In this document: piece after piece, positions 1-6,761 of the stretch | How positions within the stretch are numbered: position 1 is the first letter of the stretch | How the letters are laid out: every line of letters starts with the position of its first letter | Assembly (NCBI GenBank): GCA_030152605.1 | Contig: JASLJB010000100.1 | Coordinates: 1 to 17,604, forward strand | Reading direction: 5' to 3' | Origin: Acinetobacter sp. | Lineage (GTDB): Bacteria; Pseudomonadota; Gammaproteobacteria; Pseudomonadales; Moraxellaceae | DNA: 17,604 nucleotides | The notes under the pieces: generated by a model | The model's database searches: none | What the model saw: only the letters and a program-made list of their open reading frames with translations | Told to the model about the DNA's origin: nothing | Program-made: the position numbers and the translations under genes

Positions 1-248
1 TCATAATCACGAGGCGATGCAGTAGAAAGCTGCAAGGGTAAGATTGCCGGTTGTGGTGCCCCTAAGCCTTCGATTTCATCATAAATCACTTCAAGCTTAT
101 TCAGCGTCCGGCCATGCAGCACCACGGTTGCGCCGTGTAAGGCATAGCTCAATGCAGCTGCACGACCAATGCCATCGCCAGCGCCAGTAATCAGGATGAT
201 TTTGTCTTTAAGTAAATCTGGGCGAGGTTGATATTCTGAAAACTTCAT
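1..248 (-). CDS. yciK: YciK-like short-chain dehydrogenase, N-terminal part (runs off the window)
   Basis: Reading the minus strand from the ATG at 248 gives MKFSEYQPRPDLLKDKIILI and then TGAGDGIGRAAALSYALHG. The TGAxxGIG motif is the cofactor-binding loop of classical short-chain dehydrogenases/reductases, followed by the HGRT segment typical of the NADP-binding second strand. About 82 residues are visible; the catalytic Tyr-Lys region lies outside the window. A GGAGG ribosome binding site sits about 10 nt before the ATG. The gene lies 53 bp downstream of mupP on the same strand and is probably its operon partner: ubiG - mupP - yciK is the gene order known from pseudomonads. The physiological substrate of YciK proteins is not established. 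The family assignment is firm, the YciK subfamily is inferred from synteny and N-terminal sequence. Confidence 0.85.
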   Translation of the reverse strand, partial: MKFSEYQPRPDLLKDKIILITGAGDGIGRAAALSYALHGATVVLHGRTLNKLEVIYDEIEGLGAPQPAILPLQLSTASPRDY

Positions 249-301
249 ATAAGTAAAACCTCCGAAGATATCATTTGTCTAAGTTGTATTGTTGTGATGC
301 T

Positions 302-976
302 CTAATTGAGCTGGAATAATTGTTGAATTTTATGATGTAACTCTGTGACATTGTTGACTATACAATCTGCCTGCCAAGCATTCAAATCATCTTTATACGC
401 AATCGGCAAATAACCGTAACCGGCCAAAATAGTGTACATATTGGCGTTACGGCCGGCATCGATATCGCGCGGATGATCGCCCACATAGATGATTTGTGTC
501 ACATCAAGATCGATGTGTTTGGCTGCAAGATACATGGGTTCAGGATCAGGTTTGGTGTGGGTCACATCTTCAGGACAAACCAAAACCGCGCAGCGCTGAC
601 TCAATTGCAGCGCATCTAACAGCGACTCACTCAGCCAACGTGGTTTATTGGTGACGATGCCCCAAGGGATCGCATTGGCTTCTAGCTGTTCTAATAGCGC
701 TGGCATGCCGGCGAATAGATCGGTATCAACAGCAATTTCTTCGGCATACAGATCGAGGAAACGTTGTCGATGCGCGAGAAAAACCGCATCAGCACTGTCG
801 AGTTCCGGATAGACCAACTGCACCATGGCTCGCGCACCCTCAGACACTTGGGTACGAATCGTTTCAGCCGCCACCACGTCACGACCTTCAGCACGGCACA
901 TGTCTTGGATAATGCGAATAAAATCTGCCGCCGTGTCGATCAATGTGCCATCGAGATCAAACAGGACCGCCTTCAT
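302..976 (-). CDS. mupP: HAD-family phosphatase, probable MurNAc-6-phosphate phosphatase MupP (often annotated Gph)
   Basis: A 224-residue haloacid dehalogenase-type phosphatase. Motif I is FDLDGT (D7 nucleophile, D9 acid/base), motif II is VTNKP (T109), the motif III lysine is K142 in TKPDPEP, and motif IV is GDHPRD (D167, D171). The helical cap lies between residues 15 and 85. By sequence alone it could be phosphoglycolate phosphatase (Gph). However, its position between ubiG and yciK is that of Pseudomonas MupP, which dephosphorylates MurNAc-6-phosphate after AmpD and AnmK so that AmgK and MurU can rebuild UDP-MurNAc. I infer the same cytoplasmic role here, supported by ampD elsewhere in the window. 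The start chosen is the ATG at 976: it overlaps the ubiG stop as ATGA (translational coupling) and begins directly with the HAD fold. A longer in-frame reading to 1054 only adds residues translated from inside ubiG. Confidence 0.88.
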   Translation of the reverse strand: MKAVLFDLDGTLIDTAADFIRIIQDMCRAEGRDVVAAETIRTQVSEGARAMVQLVYPELDSADAVFLAHRQRFLDLYAEEIAVDTDLFAGMPALLEQLEANAIPWGIVTNKPRWLSESLLDALQLSQRCAVLVCPEDVTHTKPDPEPMYLAAKHIDLDVTQIIYVGDHPRDIDAGRNANMYTILAGYGYLPIAYKDDLNAWQADCIVNNVTELHHKIQQLFQLN

Positions 977-1707
977 AGCGAGCCTGCTTGTGGAGCGTTG
1001 TTGGTATTTTGAGTGTAAACCATATAGTTGACATCGACGTTGGCGGCGAGCCAATAGTGCTTGGTCAATGGGTTGTAATGCAGACCAGTCATGTCTTTGA
1101 GCTCTAAACCTGCTTGACGGATATCATGTGCCAGTTCAGAAGGCTTGATAAATTTGTGATAATCATGGGTGCCTTTTTTGAGCAGGCGTAGCACATACTC
1201 AGCCCCAATGATCGCAAATAAATAGGCTTTTGGATTGCGATTGATGGTAGAGAAAAACACATGACCGCCCGGTTTAACCAGTTTTTGGCAGGCTTGAATG
1301 ATCGATGCTGGATCTGGAACGTGTTCTAACATTTCCATACAGGTAACGATGTCATATTGGCCTGCTTGTTCTTCTGCAAGTTGTTCCACGGGCACTTGGC
1401 GATATTCGATATTGTCTACATTCTCTTGTTCAGCATGTAGGCGTGCGACATTTAACGGTGCCACACCCATATCAATGCCCAAAACATTTGCACCACGACG
1501 TGCCATACTCTCCGCTAAAATACCGCCGCCACAACCGACATCGAGAATTTTTTTATCGCTTAAACCACCCGCATGTTCATCAATCCAGTTTAGACGCAAA
1601 GGATTGATTTGATGCAGTGGGCGAAACTCGGAATGCTGATCCCACCACAAAGCAGCAAGCGCTTCAAATTTCGCAATTTCTTGTGGGTCGACATTTAGTT
1701 GCGACAT
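973..1707 (-). CDS. ubiG: Ubiquinone biosynthesis O-methyltransferase UbiG
   Basis: A 244-residue class I SAM-dependent methyltransferase catalysing the two O-methylation steps of ubiquinone synthesis (2-polyprenyl-6-hydroxyphenol and 3-demethylubiquinol methylation). The SAM motif I is ILDVGCGGG (D56-G62), the acidic end of strand 2 is GID (D79), and CMEMLEHVPDP follows as the strand 4 motif. The N-terminal KFEALAALWWDQHSEFRPLH stretch is characteristic of UbiG and separates it from generic methyltransferases. The start is the ATG at 1707, preceded by GAGGTGG at about 8 nt; the 15 upstream in-frame residues have no initiation signal and are not conserved in character. It is the first gene of the ubiG - mupP - yciK operon, overlapping mupP by 4 nt, and divergent from dsbA across a 182-bp intergenic region. 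Confidence 0.96.
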   Translation of the reverse strand: MSQLNVDPQEIAKFEALAALWWDQHSEFRPLHQINPLRLNWIDEHAGGLSDKKILDVGCGGGILAESMARRGANVLGIDMGVAPLNVARLHAEQENVDNIEYRQVPVEQLAEEQAGQYDIVTCMEMLEHVPDPASIIQACQKLVKPGGHVFFSTINRNPKAYLFAIIGAEYVLRLLKKGTHDYHKFIKPSELAHDIRQAGLELKDMTGLHYNPLTKHYWLAANVDVNYMVYTQNTNNAPQAGSL

Positions 1708-1803
1708 AATAGGCCACCTCGGAGTAATGTGTTTGAATACAAAATTTTGCAAGTTCTTAGTGTAGCGATTATTCTAGAAAAAGCGATCAATCATCAAAAA
1801 AAG

Positions 1804-1833
1804 TTCACACAAGAAAAACCATATTCCTATATA
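1804..1833 (+). promoter_or_regulatory. Possible dsbA promoter
   Basis: TTCACA at 1804-1809 and TATATA at 1828-1833 are separated by 18 bp, in the divergent ubiG/dsbA intergenic region and 57 bp before the dsbA start. This is a moderate match to a sigma-70 promoter in an A/T-rich stretch where chance matches are common, so it is tentative. Confidence 0.35.
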
Positions 1834-1889
1834 TGTTTTATAGTTGGACCATAAGCTATACCAAACCAATCATGAGGATAACGAAGTCA

Positions 1890-2507
1890 ATGAAAAAATT
1901 TATTTTAGGCGGCGTCACGGCAATGGTGATGGCATTTTCAGCACAAGTGATGGCGGCAGACTTTGTTGCAGGGAAAGACTACACCGTTCTACAAAATCCG
2001 GGTAAATCGGAAGTTGCGGGAAAAATCGAAGTGCGCGAGTTCTTTTGGTATGGCTGCGGTCACTGCTCTAACCTTGAACCGTATATGCAAACATGGTTGA
2101 AAAAATTACCGTCTGATGTGCATTTTGTGCGTACCCCAGCGGCGATGAACAAACTTTGGGAACAAGGTGCGCGTGGTTACTATGTGTCAGAAGCGTTAGG
2201 GATCAGAAAATATACCCATATCCCATTGTTTCATGCGATTCACAAAGAAGGTCAGCAGATTTTTGACCAAGCCGCACAAGCGAAATTCTTTAGTCAATAT
2301 GGCGTTTCTGAGCAGAAATTTAATAGCTTATTTGACTCCTTTGCAATCACAGCCAAAGTCGCTGAATCCAATAAGCTGGCACAACAGTACCAACTTTCAG
2401 GCGTACCTGCGGTGGTGGTGAATGGCAAATATATGGTGCAAGGTGAAAATGGTCGTGTAACTCAAGTTGTTGATTACTTGGTTGAAAAAGAGCGTAAAGA
2501 AAAATAA
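1890..2507 (+). CDS. dsbA: Periplasmic thiol:disulfide oxidoreductase DsbA
   Basis: A 205-residue precursor that introduces disulfide bonds into exported proteins in the periplasm. Residues 1-22 form a Sec signal peptide (KK, a hydrophobic core, then VMA before AD, so cleavage after A22). The thioredoxin fold carries the redox site CGHC (C56-C59) in FFWYGCGHCSNLEP and the cis-proline loop SGVPAVV (P173); the helical insertion lies between about 80 and 150. The dipeptide is Gly-His rather than the Pro-His of E. coli DsbA. The chosen ATG at 1890 gives a standard signal peptide and has GAGGATAACGAAG upstream, a rather distant ribosome binding site. An upstream ATG at 1872 would add six residues and has no site. 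The gene is monocistronic: its own promoter region, and a strong terminator about 95 nt after the stop. Its regeneration partner DsbB is not in the window. Confidence 0.94.
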   Translation: MKKFILGGVTAMVMAFSAQVMAADFVAGKDYTVLQNPGKSEVAGKIEVREFFWYGCGHCSNLEPYMQTWLKKLPSDVHFVRTPAAMNKLWEQGARGYYVSEALGIRKYTHIPLFHAIHKEGQQIFDQAAQAKFFSQYGVSEQKFNSLFDSFAITAKVAESNKLAQQYQLSGVPAVVVNGKYMVQGENGRVTQVVDYLVEKERKEK

Positions 2508-2570
2508 TACCTCTTGTGTCCCAGCAAGCAGCACGATCATGATGTATATGATTTGGATCTAGATCTAAAA

Positions 2571-2598
2571 CTAAGACTAAGACTAAGACTAAGACTAA
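2571..2598 (+). repeat. Hexanucleotide tandem repeat (CTAAGA), four full copies plus CTAA
   Basis: CTAAGA repeats at 2571, 2577, 2583 and 2589, followed by CTAA. It lies in the 3' untranslated region between the dsbA stop and its terminator. An open frame crosses it as an alternating Leu-Arg string, but this looks like translated repeat, not a gene. Confidence 0.9.
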
Positions 2599-2602
2599 AT
2601 AT

Positions 2603-2630
2603 AAACCTGCTTCGGCAGGTTTTGTTTTGC
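2603..2630 (+). terminator. Intrinsic terminator of dsbA
   Basis: The stem AAACCTGC / GCAGGTTT closes a TTCG tetraloop (2611-2614) and is followed by a T-rich tail (GTTTTG). The UUCG loop makes it very stable. The A/T-rich left flank means it may also act, more weakly, on transcripts of the convergent tetR gene. Confidence 0.88.
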
Positions 2631-2685
2631 TTGGAAGTTGTATTTGACCTGATGCTGCCGATGCGCCCTGCAGGGGCGAGGCGCG

Positions 2686-3345
2686 CTAGGCGATTACAGG
2701 CCGTTCCCAGTTAGAGATGCCTCTGAAGATTAACTGTACTTGAGTAATGGTTTGTTGTCTGAGTTGCTGCTGTTGGTCTTGATCGACTTCAGTCGTCGCA
2801 CTTGTGCTCTGACGCTGCATGCTGATCCACGACATCGCCCAAGTAAATGAAAGATTAATCAAAATATTGGCCAGTACTTTAAAGTCATTGCCATCGCTGA
2901 AGTGACGCGTACTTTCGAGTTTACTCAGCTCTTGGCTCAGGTCTTGATTGAGGAAGTCAATTTCTCTGGCAATCGCCTGACGTAGTCCCGCAGCACCGCC
3001 CCAACGCTCAGCAATCATAAAAATCCATGCTTGCGGATTGTCTTCTACCGCAGCAAAGAACAGATCTATACTGGTTTCGATCTTGGTCTCGGGTGTATGA
3101 ATATACATACGGATCAGCTGATGCAAGATGGTTTTGAGGTGCAAAGCAACCTGATCGACCAACTCCTTACCCAATTCATCCATATCTTGAAAGTGTCGAT
3201 AAAAGGCGGTCGGCACCAATCCAACCTCGCGCGCCACTTCTCGAAGACTAATACTTGAAAATGAGCGCCCTGACGTGCTCAAACGTAAAGCGGCATCAAG
3301 TAAGGCATGACGACTTTGTTGTTTACGTTCTTCGCGGATCGACAT
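2686..3345 (-). CDS. desT: TetR-family repressor of unsaturated fatty acid synthesis (DesT/FabR-like)
   Basis: A 219-residue TetR-type regulator. The N-terminal DNA-binding domain contains the helix-turn-helix ISLREVAREVGLVPTAFYRH (about residues 32-51) followed by FQDMDEL; residues 60-219 form the all-helical ligand/dimer domain. The C-terminal tail is Gln-rich (residues 185-200). The gene is divergent from a ferredoxin reductase and a membrane desaturase, exactly the arrangement of P. aeruginosa desT with desC and desB, where DesT senses the saturated/unsaturated acyl-CoA ratio. Two near-palindromic sites of the FabR/DesT kind lie in the shared intergenic region. Role and ligand are inferred from that synteny and the operators. 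The ATG at 3345 has no strong ribosome binding site upstream. A GC-rich short inverted repeat (2664-2678) lies just past its stop. Confidence 0.85.
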   Translation of the reverse strand: MSIREERKQQSRHALLDAALRLSTSGRSFSSISLREVAREVGLVPTAFYRHFQDMDELGKELVDQVALHLKTILHQLIRMYIHTPETKIETSIDLFFAAVEDNPQAWIFMIAERWGGAAGLRQAIAREIDFLNQDLSQELSKLESTRHFSDGNDFKVLANILINLSFTWAMSWISMQRQSTSATTEVDQDQQQQLRQQTITQVQLIFRGISNWERPVIA

Positions 3346-3414
3346 TCTGTATTGAGGCCCAAATAAATTGTTCAGAGTTTAGCAAATATTCACACGAATT
3401 AAACGACGAATGTC

Positions 3415-3432
3415 AGTGAACAGGTGTTGACT
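3415..3432. promoter_or_regulatory. Operator 1 of the desaturase promoter (DesT/FabR-like)
   Basis: AGTGAACAGGTGTTGACT is an imperfect 18-bp palindrome (AGT-AACA--TGTT-ACT symmetric). Its right end is the -35 hexamer TTGACT, so a bound repressor would block RNA polymerase. It resembles the reported DesT/FabR operator type from memory; no matrix search was run. Confidence 0.75.
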
Positions 3433-3454
3433 GGAAAACGAAAAAGCGTATAGT
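3427..3454 (+). promoter_or_regulatory. Sigma-70 promoter of the reductase-desaturase operon
   Basis: -35 TTGACT (3427-3432) and -10 TATAGT (3449-3454) are separated by 16 bp, both strong matches to consensus. A transcription start near 3461 would give a leader of about 40 nt before the ATG at 3502. Both hexamers are embedded in or touch the two operators. Confidence 0.8.
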
Positions 3455-3469
3455 GCACATATGTTCACT
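3452..3469. promoter_or_regulatory. Operator 2 of the desaturase promoter (DesT/FabR-like)
   Basis: AGTGCACATATGTTCACT is an 18-bp palindrome broken at only one base pair (C versus T at the fifth position from each end). Its left end overlaps the -10 hexamer TATAGT and it covers the expected transcription start. The half-site AGTGnACA is shared with operator 1, 37 bp upstream. Confidence 0.78.
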
Positions 3470-3501
3470 CAATAAATCGTGAGTACAAAGAGGAACGTGT
3501 T

Positions 3502-4524
3502 ATGCAACAAACTATGCATTATAAACCGCATTGGGTCCGAGAGGATTTTGTCGACTTCATAGCAGAAAAATTCAATCCAAGCTGGGCCTGGAAAAAAGTT
3601 AAAGCTGAAGTCATTGATATTACAGAGATCAGTCCAGATTTCTATCAACTGCAGTTACGTCCTAACCGCAATTTCAACGCGCAGCAGTTTAAGGCCGGAC
3701 AAAGTGTTTTACTGACGCTGAACATTGCAGGCGTGCGCCAGCAACGTAGCTACTCTATTCTAAACATCACGCGCAATGGCGATCTGTGTATCGCGGTTAA
3801 ACGTCAAGGTCGTGTCTCTGAGGCACTGACTCGTTTATCTCGGTCTGCTGTGCTAGAACTGTCGCAGAGCCAAGGTGACTTTGTACTGGAGTTGGGTGAA
3901 AACGCAATTGTGTTGATCGCCTCTGGGAGTGGTATTACGGCGATTTATGCTTTGTTAAAGGATGCATTATCACGTCAATATCAAAAAATAGATCTGATTT
4001 ATTTTAGTCGGGATGAGGCTTTTCATGCGCAGTTAACTGCACTGGCAGCGCAACATCCACAGTTCAACTATGTCCAGATCAACACATTGCAAACCCGCCA
4101 GCATTTGAGCCAAGCCCTGTTGCAGCAATATGTACCAGACTTTCAGCAACGTACCGCCTATGTCTGTGGTGCTCAAGGCATGATGCAGGCCGCGAATCAA
4201 ATCTATCGCGAGCTTGGGATCGAAACGCAGCTCAAACAAGAGTTTTTCCAGAAGCTGGCCGATGAAAATGTGACTGCACAGCCGGTGGTGTTTGCACGCT
4301 CTCAACAACACTTTCAAGCGCAATCGTCGCTACTTGAGAGTGCAGAGCAGGCCGGTCTACGTCCAAGCCATGGTTGCCGTATGGGCATTTGCAATCGCTG
4401 TAGCTGTACCAAAATCAGTGGCTCCACCAAAAACTTGTTGACCGGGGTAATCGATCATGACAGCCAAACCCAGATCAAACTATGTATTAGTCAGGCCGTC
4501 AGTCCTGTGGTGATTAACCTTTAA
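3502..4524 (+). CDS. desC: Flavin/2Fe-2S ferredoxin reductase, electron donor to the desaturase (DesC-like)
   Basis: A 340-residue three-domain oxidoreductase that passes electrons from NAD(P)H through FAD and a 2Fe-2S centre to the adjacent desaturase. Residues 34-130 form the FAD-binding barrel with RSYS (82-85). Residues 135-235 form the nucleotide-binding domain with ASGSGITAI (140-148) and the CGAQGMM motif (222-228). Residues 260-340 are a plant-type ferredoxin domain with cluster ligands C292, C297, C300 (GCRMGICNRC) and C328. The order FAD - NAD - ferredoxin is that of oxygenase reductases. AGAGGA precedes the ATG by about 7 nt. It is the first gene of the operon, under the doubly overlapped promoter; the desaturase starts 119 bp downstream with no terminator between. 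The name follows the P. aeruginosa DesC arrangement; function is inferred. Confidence 0.9.
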   Translation: MQQTMHYKPHWVREDFVDFIAEKFNPSWAWKKVKAEVIDITEISPDFYQLQLRPNRNFNAQQFKAGQSVLLTLNIAGVRQQRSYSILNITRNGDLCIAVKRQGRVSEALTRLSRSAVLELSQSQGDFVLELGENAIVLIASGSGITAIYALLKDALSRQYQKIDLIYFSRDEAFHAQLTALAAQHPQFNYVQINTLQTRQHLSQALLQQYVPDFQQRTAYVCGAQGMMQAANQIYRELGIETQLKQEFFQKLADENVTAQPVVFARSQQHFQAQSSLLESAEQAGLRPSHGCRMGICNRCSCTKISGSTKNLLTGVIDHDSQTQIKLCISQAVSPVVINL

Positions 4525-4643
4525 GTCTCAGTCGAATAGCAGCTGTAGTACTGCTAAGAGCATCGCTGATGATGAGGCGACGATACCGCAAAGAACGGCC
4601 CATAAGATCAGCATTAAAATTAAAAATTATCGGAGATAACACG

Positions 4644-5786
4644 ATGAATATGCCGCTAGAAATATCCAGCCTCAGTAAATCAAAACACCTCAGCCCGGAA
4701 CAGACTGAAGCGTTTGGACGCCGAGTGGAGGAGATTCGCCAACAGGTGATGCAAGACTTAGGGCAACAAGATGCCGAATATATTTATAAAATTAGAAACT
4801 TTGTGCGTTATAGCGAGATCAGCTCACGTGCCATGTTGATGTTCGCAGGTTGGTTGCCACCGGTGTGGTTGCTGGGCACTGGGCTACTGGGCGTGTCTAA
4901 GATTGTTGAAAATATGGAATTGGGTCACAACGTCATGCATGGCCAGTTTGACTGGCTGAATGATCCGAGTTTAAACGGCGCCAGCTACGACTGGGACACG
5001 ACATCCTCGGGTGACGATTGGAAGCATACCCATAATTTTATTCACCACACCTACACCAACATCGTCGGTAAAGATCATGATGTGGGCTACGGCTTATTAC
5101 GTGTCAGTGCGTCTCAGCCTTGGGAGCCGCGTTTTCTATTCAATATCCCGTTGGCGATCCAGTTGATGCTGTTTTTTGAATGGTACGTCGGGATGCAAAA
5201 CCTGAATATTGAAGATGCGCTAACTTATAAAACCAAAACTTGGGCACAGGTTTGGGAGGATTCCAGCAAGTTTAGAAAGAAAGTGCGTCGTCAGGTGCTT
5301 AAAGATTATGTGCTATTTCCGGTTATTGCAGGACCGAATGCACTGCCTGTGTTGACCGGCAATGCGGTGGCCAACGTGATCCGTAATATCTGGTCGTCTG
5401 CGGTGATCTTTAATGGGCATTTCACTGAAGATGCTGAAACCTTTGAACAAGATAACACAGCGCTTGAAACGCGGGCTGAATGGTATCTCCGCCAGATTCG
5501 TGGATCGAGTAACTTTAGCGGTACGCAAGCTTTACATATATTGAGTGGTAACTTAAGTCATCAAATTGAGCATCACTTGTTCCCGGATATGCCAGCCAAT
5601 CGTTATGCCGAGGTTGCACCTCAGATTAAAGCGTTGTGTTTGGAGTATGGTATCCACTATAACCAAGCTCACTTTTTCAAACAGTTTGGCAGTGTCTGGG
5701 TCAGACTGGCGAAACAGTCTTTGCCAGCGCAAGTGAATACGCGTATTCATGGCGCTTGGCAAAAAATTAAAGCAGTCTTGGGATAA
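4644..5786 (+). CDS. desB: Membrane fatty acid (acyl-CoA/acyl-lipid) desaturase
   Basis: A 380-residue integral membrane di-iron desaturase that introduces a cis double bond, most likely delta-9, into saturated acyl chains. The three histidine clusters are GHNVMH (H95, H99), HTHNFIHH (H128-H135) and HQIEHH (H306-H311), with an extra NGH (H259), all typical of the FA_desaturase fold. Hydrophobic segments lie near 63-85, 165-182 and 222-255. The start is the ATG at 4644 with GGAG 8 nt upstream; 25 extra in-frame residues back to 4569 come from intercistronic sequence and are basic and unlike the family. Its electron donor is the reductase gene directly upstream. By analogy with DesB, it would supply unsaturated acyl chains from exogenous saturated fatty acids. 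Substrate and regiochemistry cannot be read from the sequence. Confidence 0.93.
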   Translation: MNMPLEISSLSKSKHLSPEQTEAFGRRVEEIRQQVMQDLGQQDAEYIYKIRNFVRYSEISSRAMLMFAGWLPPVWLLGTGLLGVSKIVENMELGHNVMHGQFDWLNDPSLNGASYDWDTTSSGDDWKHTHNFIHHTYTNIVGKDHDVGYGLLRVSASQPWEPRFLFNIPLAIQLMLFFEWYVGMQNLNIEDALTYKTKTWAQVWEDSSKFRKKVRRQVLKDYVLFPVIAGPNALPVLTGNAVANVIRNIWSSAVIFNGHFTEDAETFEQDNTALETRAEWYLRQIRGSSNFSGTQALHILSGNLSHQIEHHLFPDMPANRYAEVAPQIKALCLEYGIHYNQAHFFKQFGSVWVRLAKQSLPAQVNTRIHGAWQKIKAVLG

Positions 5787-5857
5787 GCCAAAGTCATTCA
5801 TGCGGATGAGTTTTTACAGTTGTGCGGTCTGAGTGCTCCAATCTTGAAACACGCATC

Positions 5858-5866
5858 TGTTATACT
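5858..5866 (+). promoter_or_regulatory. Extended -10 promoter of rph
   Basis: TGTTATACT is an extended -10 (TGn followed by TATACT, 5 of 6 consensus). No good -35 lies 17 bp upstream, as is usual for extended -10 promoters. Transcription would start near 5873, about 30 nt before the rph ATG. Confidence 0.6.
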
Positions 5867-5903
5867 AGCCCGCAATTCAATGAAGCCCAGATAAGGAAGA
5901 TTT

Positions 5904-6620
5904 ATGCGTATCGACCAACGTGCATTAGACCAATTACGCGATGTTAAAATTACCCGTAACTATACGCGCTATGCAGAAGGCTCGGTTTTGGTCGAATTTG
6001 GTCATACCAAAGTGCTGTGTACCGCCAGTGTTGAAAACTCTGTACCGCGTTTCCTCAAAGGCAAAGGCCAAGGTTGGGTGACTGCGGAATATGGTATGTT
6101 GCCACGTTCAACCCATACCCGTAGTGATCGTGAAGCGGCACGTGGCAAGCAAAGTGGACGTACCCAGGAGATCCAACGCCTGATCGGACGTAGTCTACGT
6201 GCCATGGTTGATCTGAAGAAACTCGGTGAAAACACCATCGCGATTGACTGTGATGTGATCCAAGCCGATGGCGGTACACGTACTGCAGCGATTACCGGTG
6301 CGGCAGTGGCATTAATCGATGCAATGAATGTATTACTTGAGCAAAAAAAGATTAAGCATGATCCATTAAAAGGCTTGGTTGCCGCGATTTCTGTGGGCAT
6401 GTATCAAGACCAAGCATTGCTTGATCTCTGTTATGAAGAAGATTCGAACTGCCAAACTGACTTGAATGTGGTGATGACTCAGGCTGGCGAATTTATTGAG
6501 ATTCAAGGGACTGCTGAAGAAAAGCCATTTACCCGAGTGCAGTGCAATGCCATGTTAGAACTTGCAGAGACAGGCATCAAAGCGTTGATCGAAAAACAAC
6601 AAAAAGCCTTGGGTTGGTAA
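5904..6620 (+). CDS. rph: Ribonuclease PH
   Basis: A 238-residue phosphorolytic 3'-to-5' exoribonuclease that trims the 3' end of tRNA precursors using inorganic phosphate. It has the standard full length. The start MRIDQRALDQLRDVKITRNY is characteristic. The phosphate-binding loop is ADGGTRTAA with R126, and the likely metal-binding acids are D180 and D186 in LCYEEDSNCQTDLN. The segment GMLPRSTHTRSDREAARGKQ (residues 64-83) is the family signature near the hexamer interface. AAGGAAG precedes the ATG at 5904. It stands alone: own extended -10 promoter, own strong terminator, and unrelated neighbours (desaturase before, lipoprotein-phospholipase unit after). Nothing is missing compared with functional family members, unlike the truncated allele of E. 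coli K-12. Confidence 0.97.
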   Translation: MRIDQRALDQLRDVKITRNYTRYAEGSVLVEFGHTKVLCTASVENSVPRFLKGKGQGWVTAEYGMLPRSTHTRSDREAARGKQSGRTQEIQRLIGRSLRAMVDLKKLGENTIAIDCDVIQADGGTRTAAITGAAVALIDAMNVLLEQKKIKHDPLKGLVAAISVGMYQDQALLDLCYEEDSNCQTDLNVVMTQAGEFIEIQGTAEEKPFTRVQCNAMLELAETGIKALIEKQQKALGW

Positions 6621-6650
6621 GCTGACAGCAGCGCCAACGGGGTCAATCAT

Positions 6651-6676
6651 AAACGCATCTTCGGATGCGTTTTTTT
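6651..6676 (+). terminator. Intrinsic terminator of rph
   Basis: The 9-bp stem AAACGCATC / GATGCGTTT closes a TTCG tetraloop (6660-6663) and runs into seven T residues (6670-6676), about 30 nt after the rph stop. Confidence 0.93.
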
Positions 6677-6710
6677 ATGCTTTGGATTTCGTGCTTTGGA
6701 ATTTTACTTG

Positions 6711-6735
6711 CATCACATCACATCACATCACATCA
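6711..6735 (+). repeat. Pentanucleotide tandem repeat (CATCA)x5
   Basis: Five perfect CATCA units followed by CAT, so 28 bp with period 5. It lies in the 301-bp non-coding stretch 6621-6921 between the rph terminator and the lipoprotein gene. The rest of that stretch holds a spaced direct repeat and A/T-rich sequence but no convincing ORF. The tract is about 210 bp before the lipoprotein start. Confidence 0.92.
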
Positions 6736-6761
6736 CATGCACATTGCATTGAGTTACAAGT

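Noticed and set aside
977..1054. N-terminal extension of mupP by 26 residues
   Set aside because: The extension lies inside ubiG, is Arg/Gln-rich, and precedes the natural HAD start MKAVLFDLDGT, which is placed by an ATGA overlap.
2664..2678. GC-rich inverted repeat just past the tetR stop as a terminator
   Set aside because: The 5-bp stem has no T-run on the minus strand; it may slow polymerase but cannot be called a terminator by eye.
2514..2714. Plus-strand open frame across the CTAAGA repeat (alternating Leu-Arg)
   Set aside because: It is translated tandem repeat and crosses the dsbA terminator hairpin; it has no ribosome binding site and overlaps the tetR 3' end.
4569..4643. Upstream ATG for the desaturase adding 25 residues
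   Set aside because: The extra residues are basic and uncharacteristic; the ATG at 4644 has a GGAG site at proper spacing.
5797..5817. Weak hairpin with T-run after the desaturase
   Set aside because: TCAT/ATGA gives only a short imperfect stem; not strong enough to list as a terminator.
6711..6735. CATCA tandem repeat considered as a CRISPR or iteron array
   Set aside because: The unit is 5 bp with no spacers and no nearby cas or replication initiator gene; it is a simple sequence repeat.
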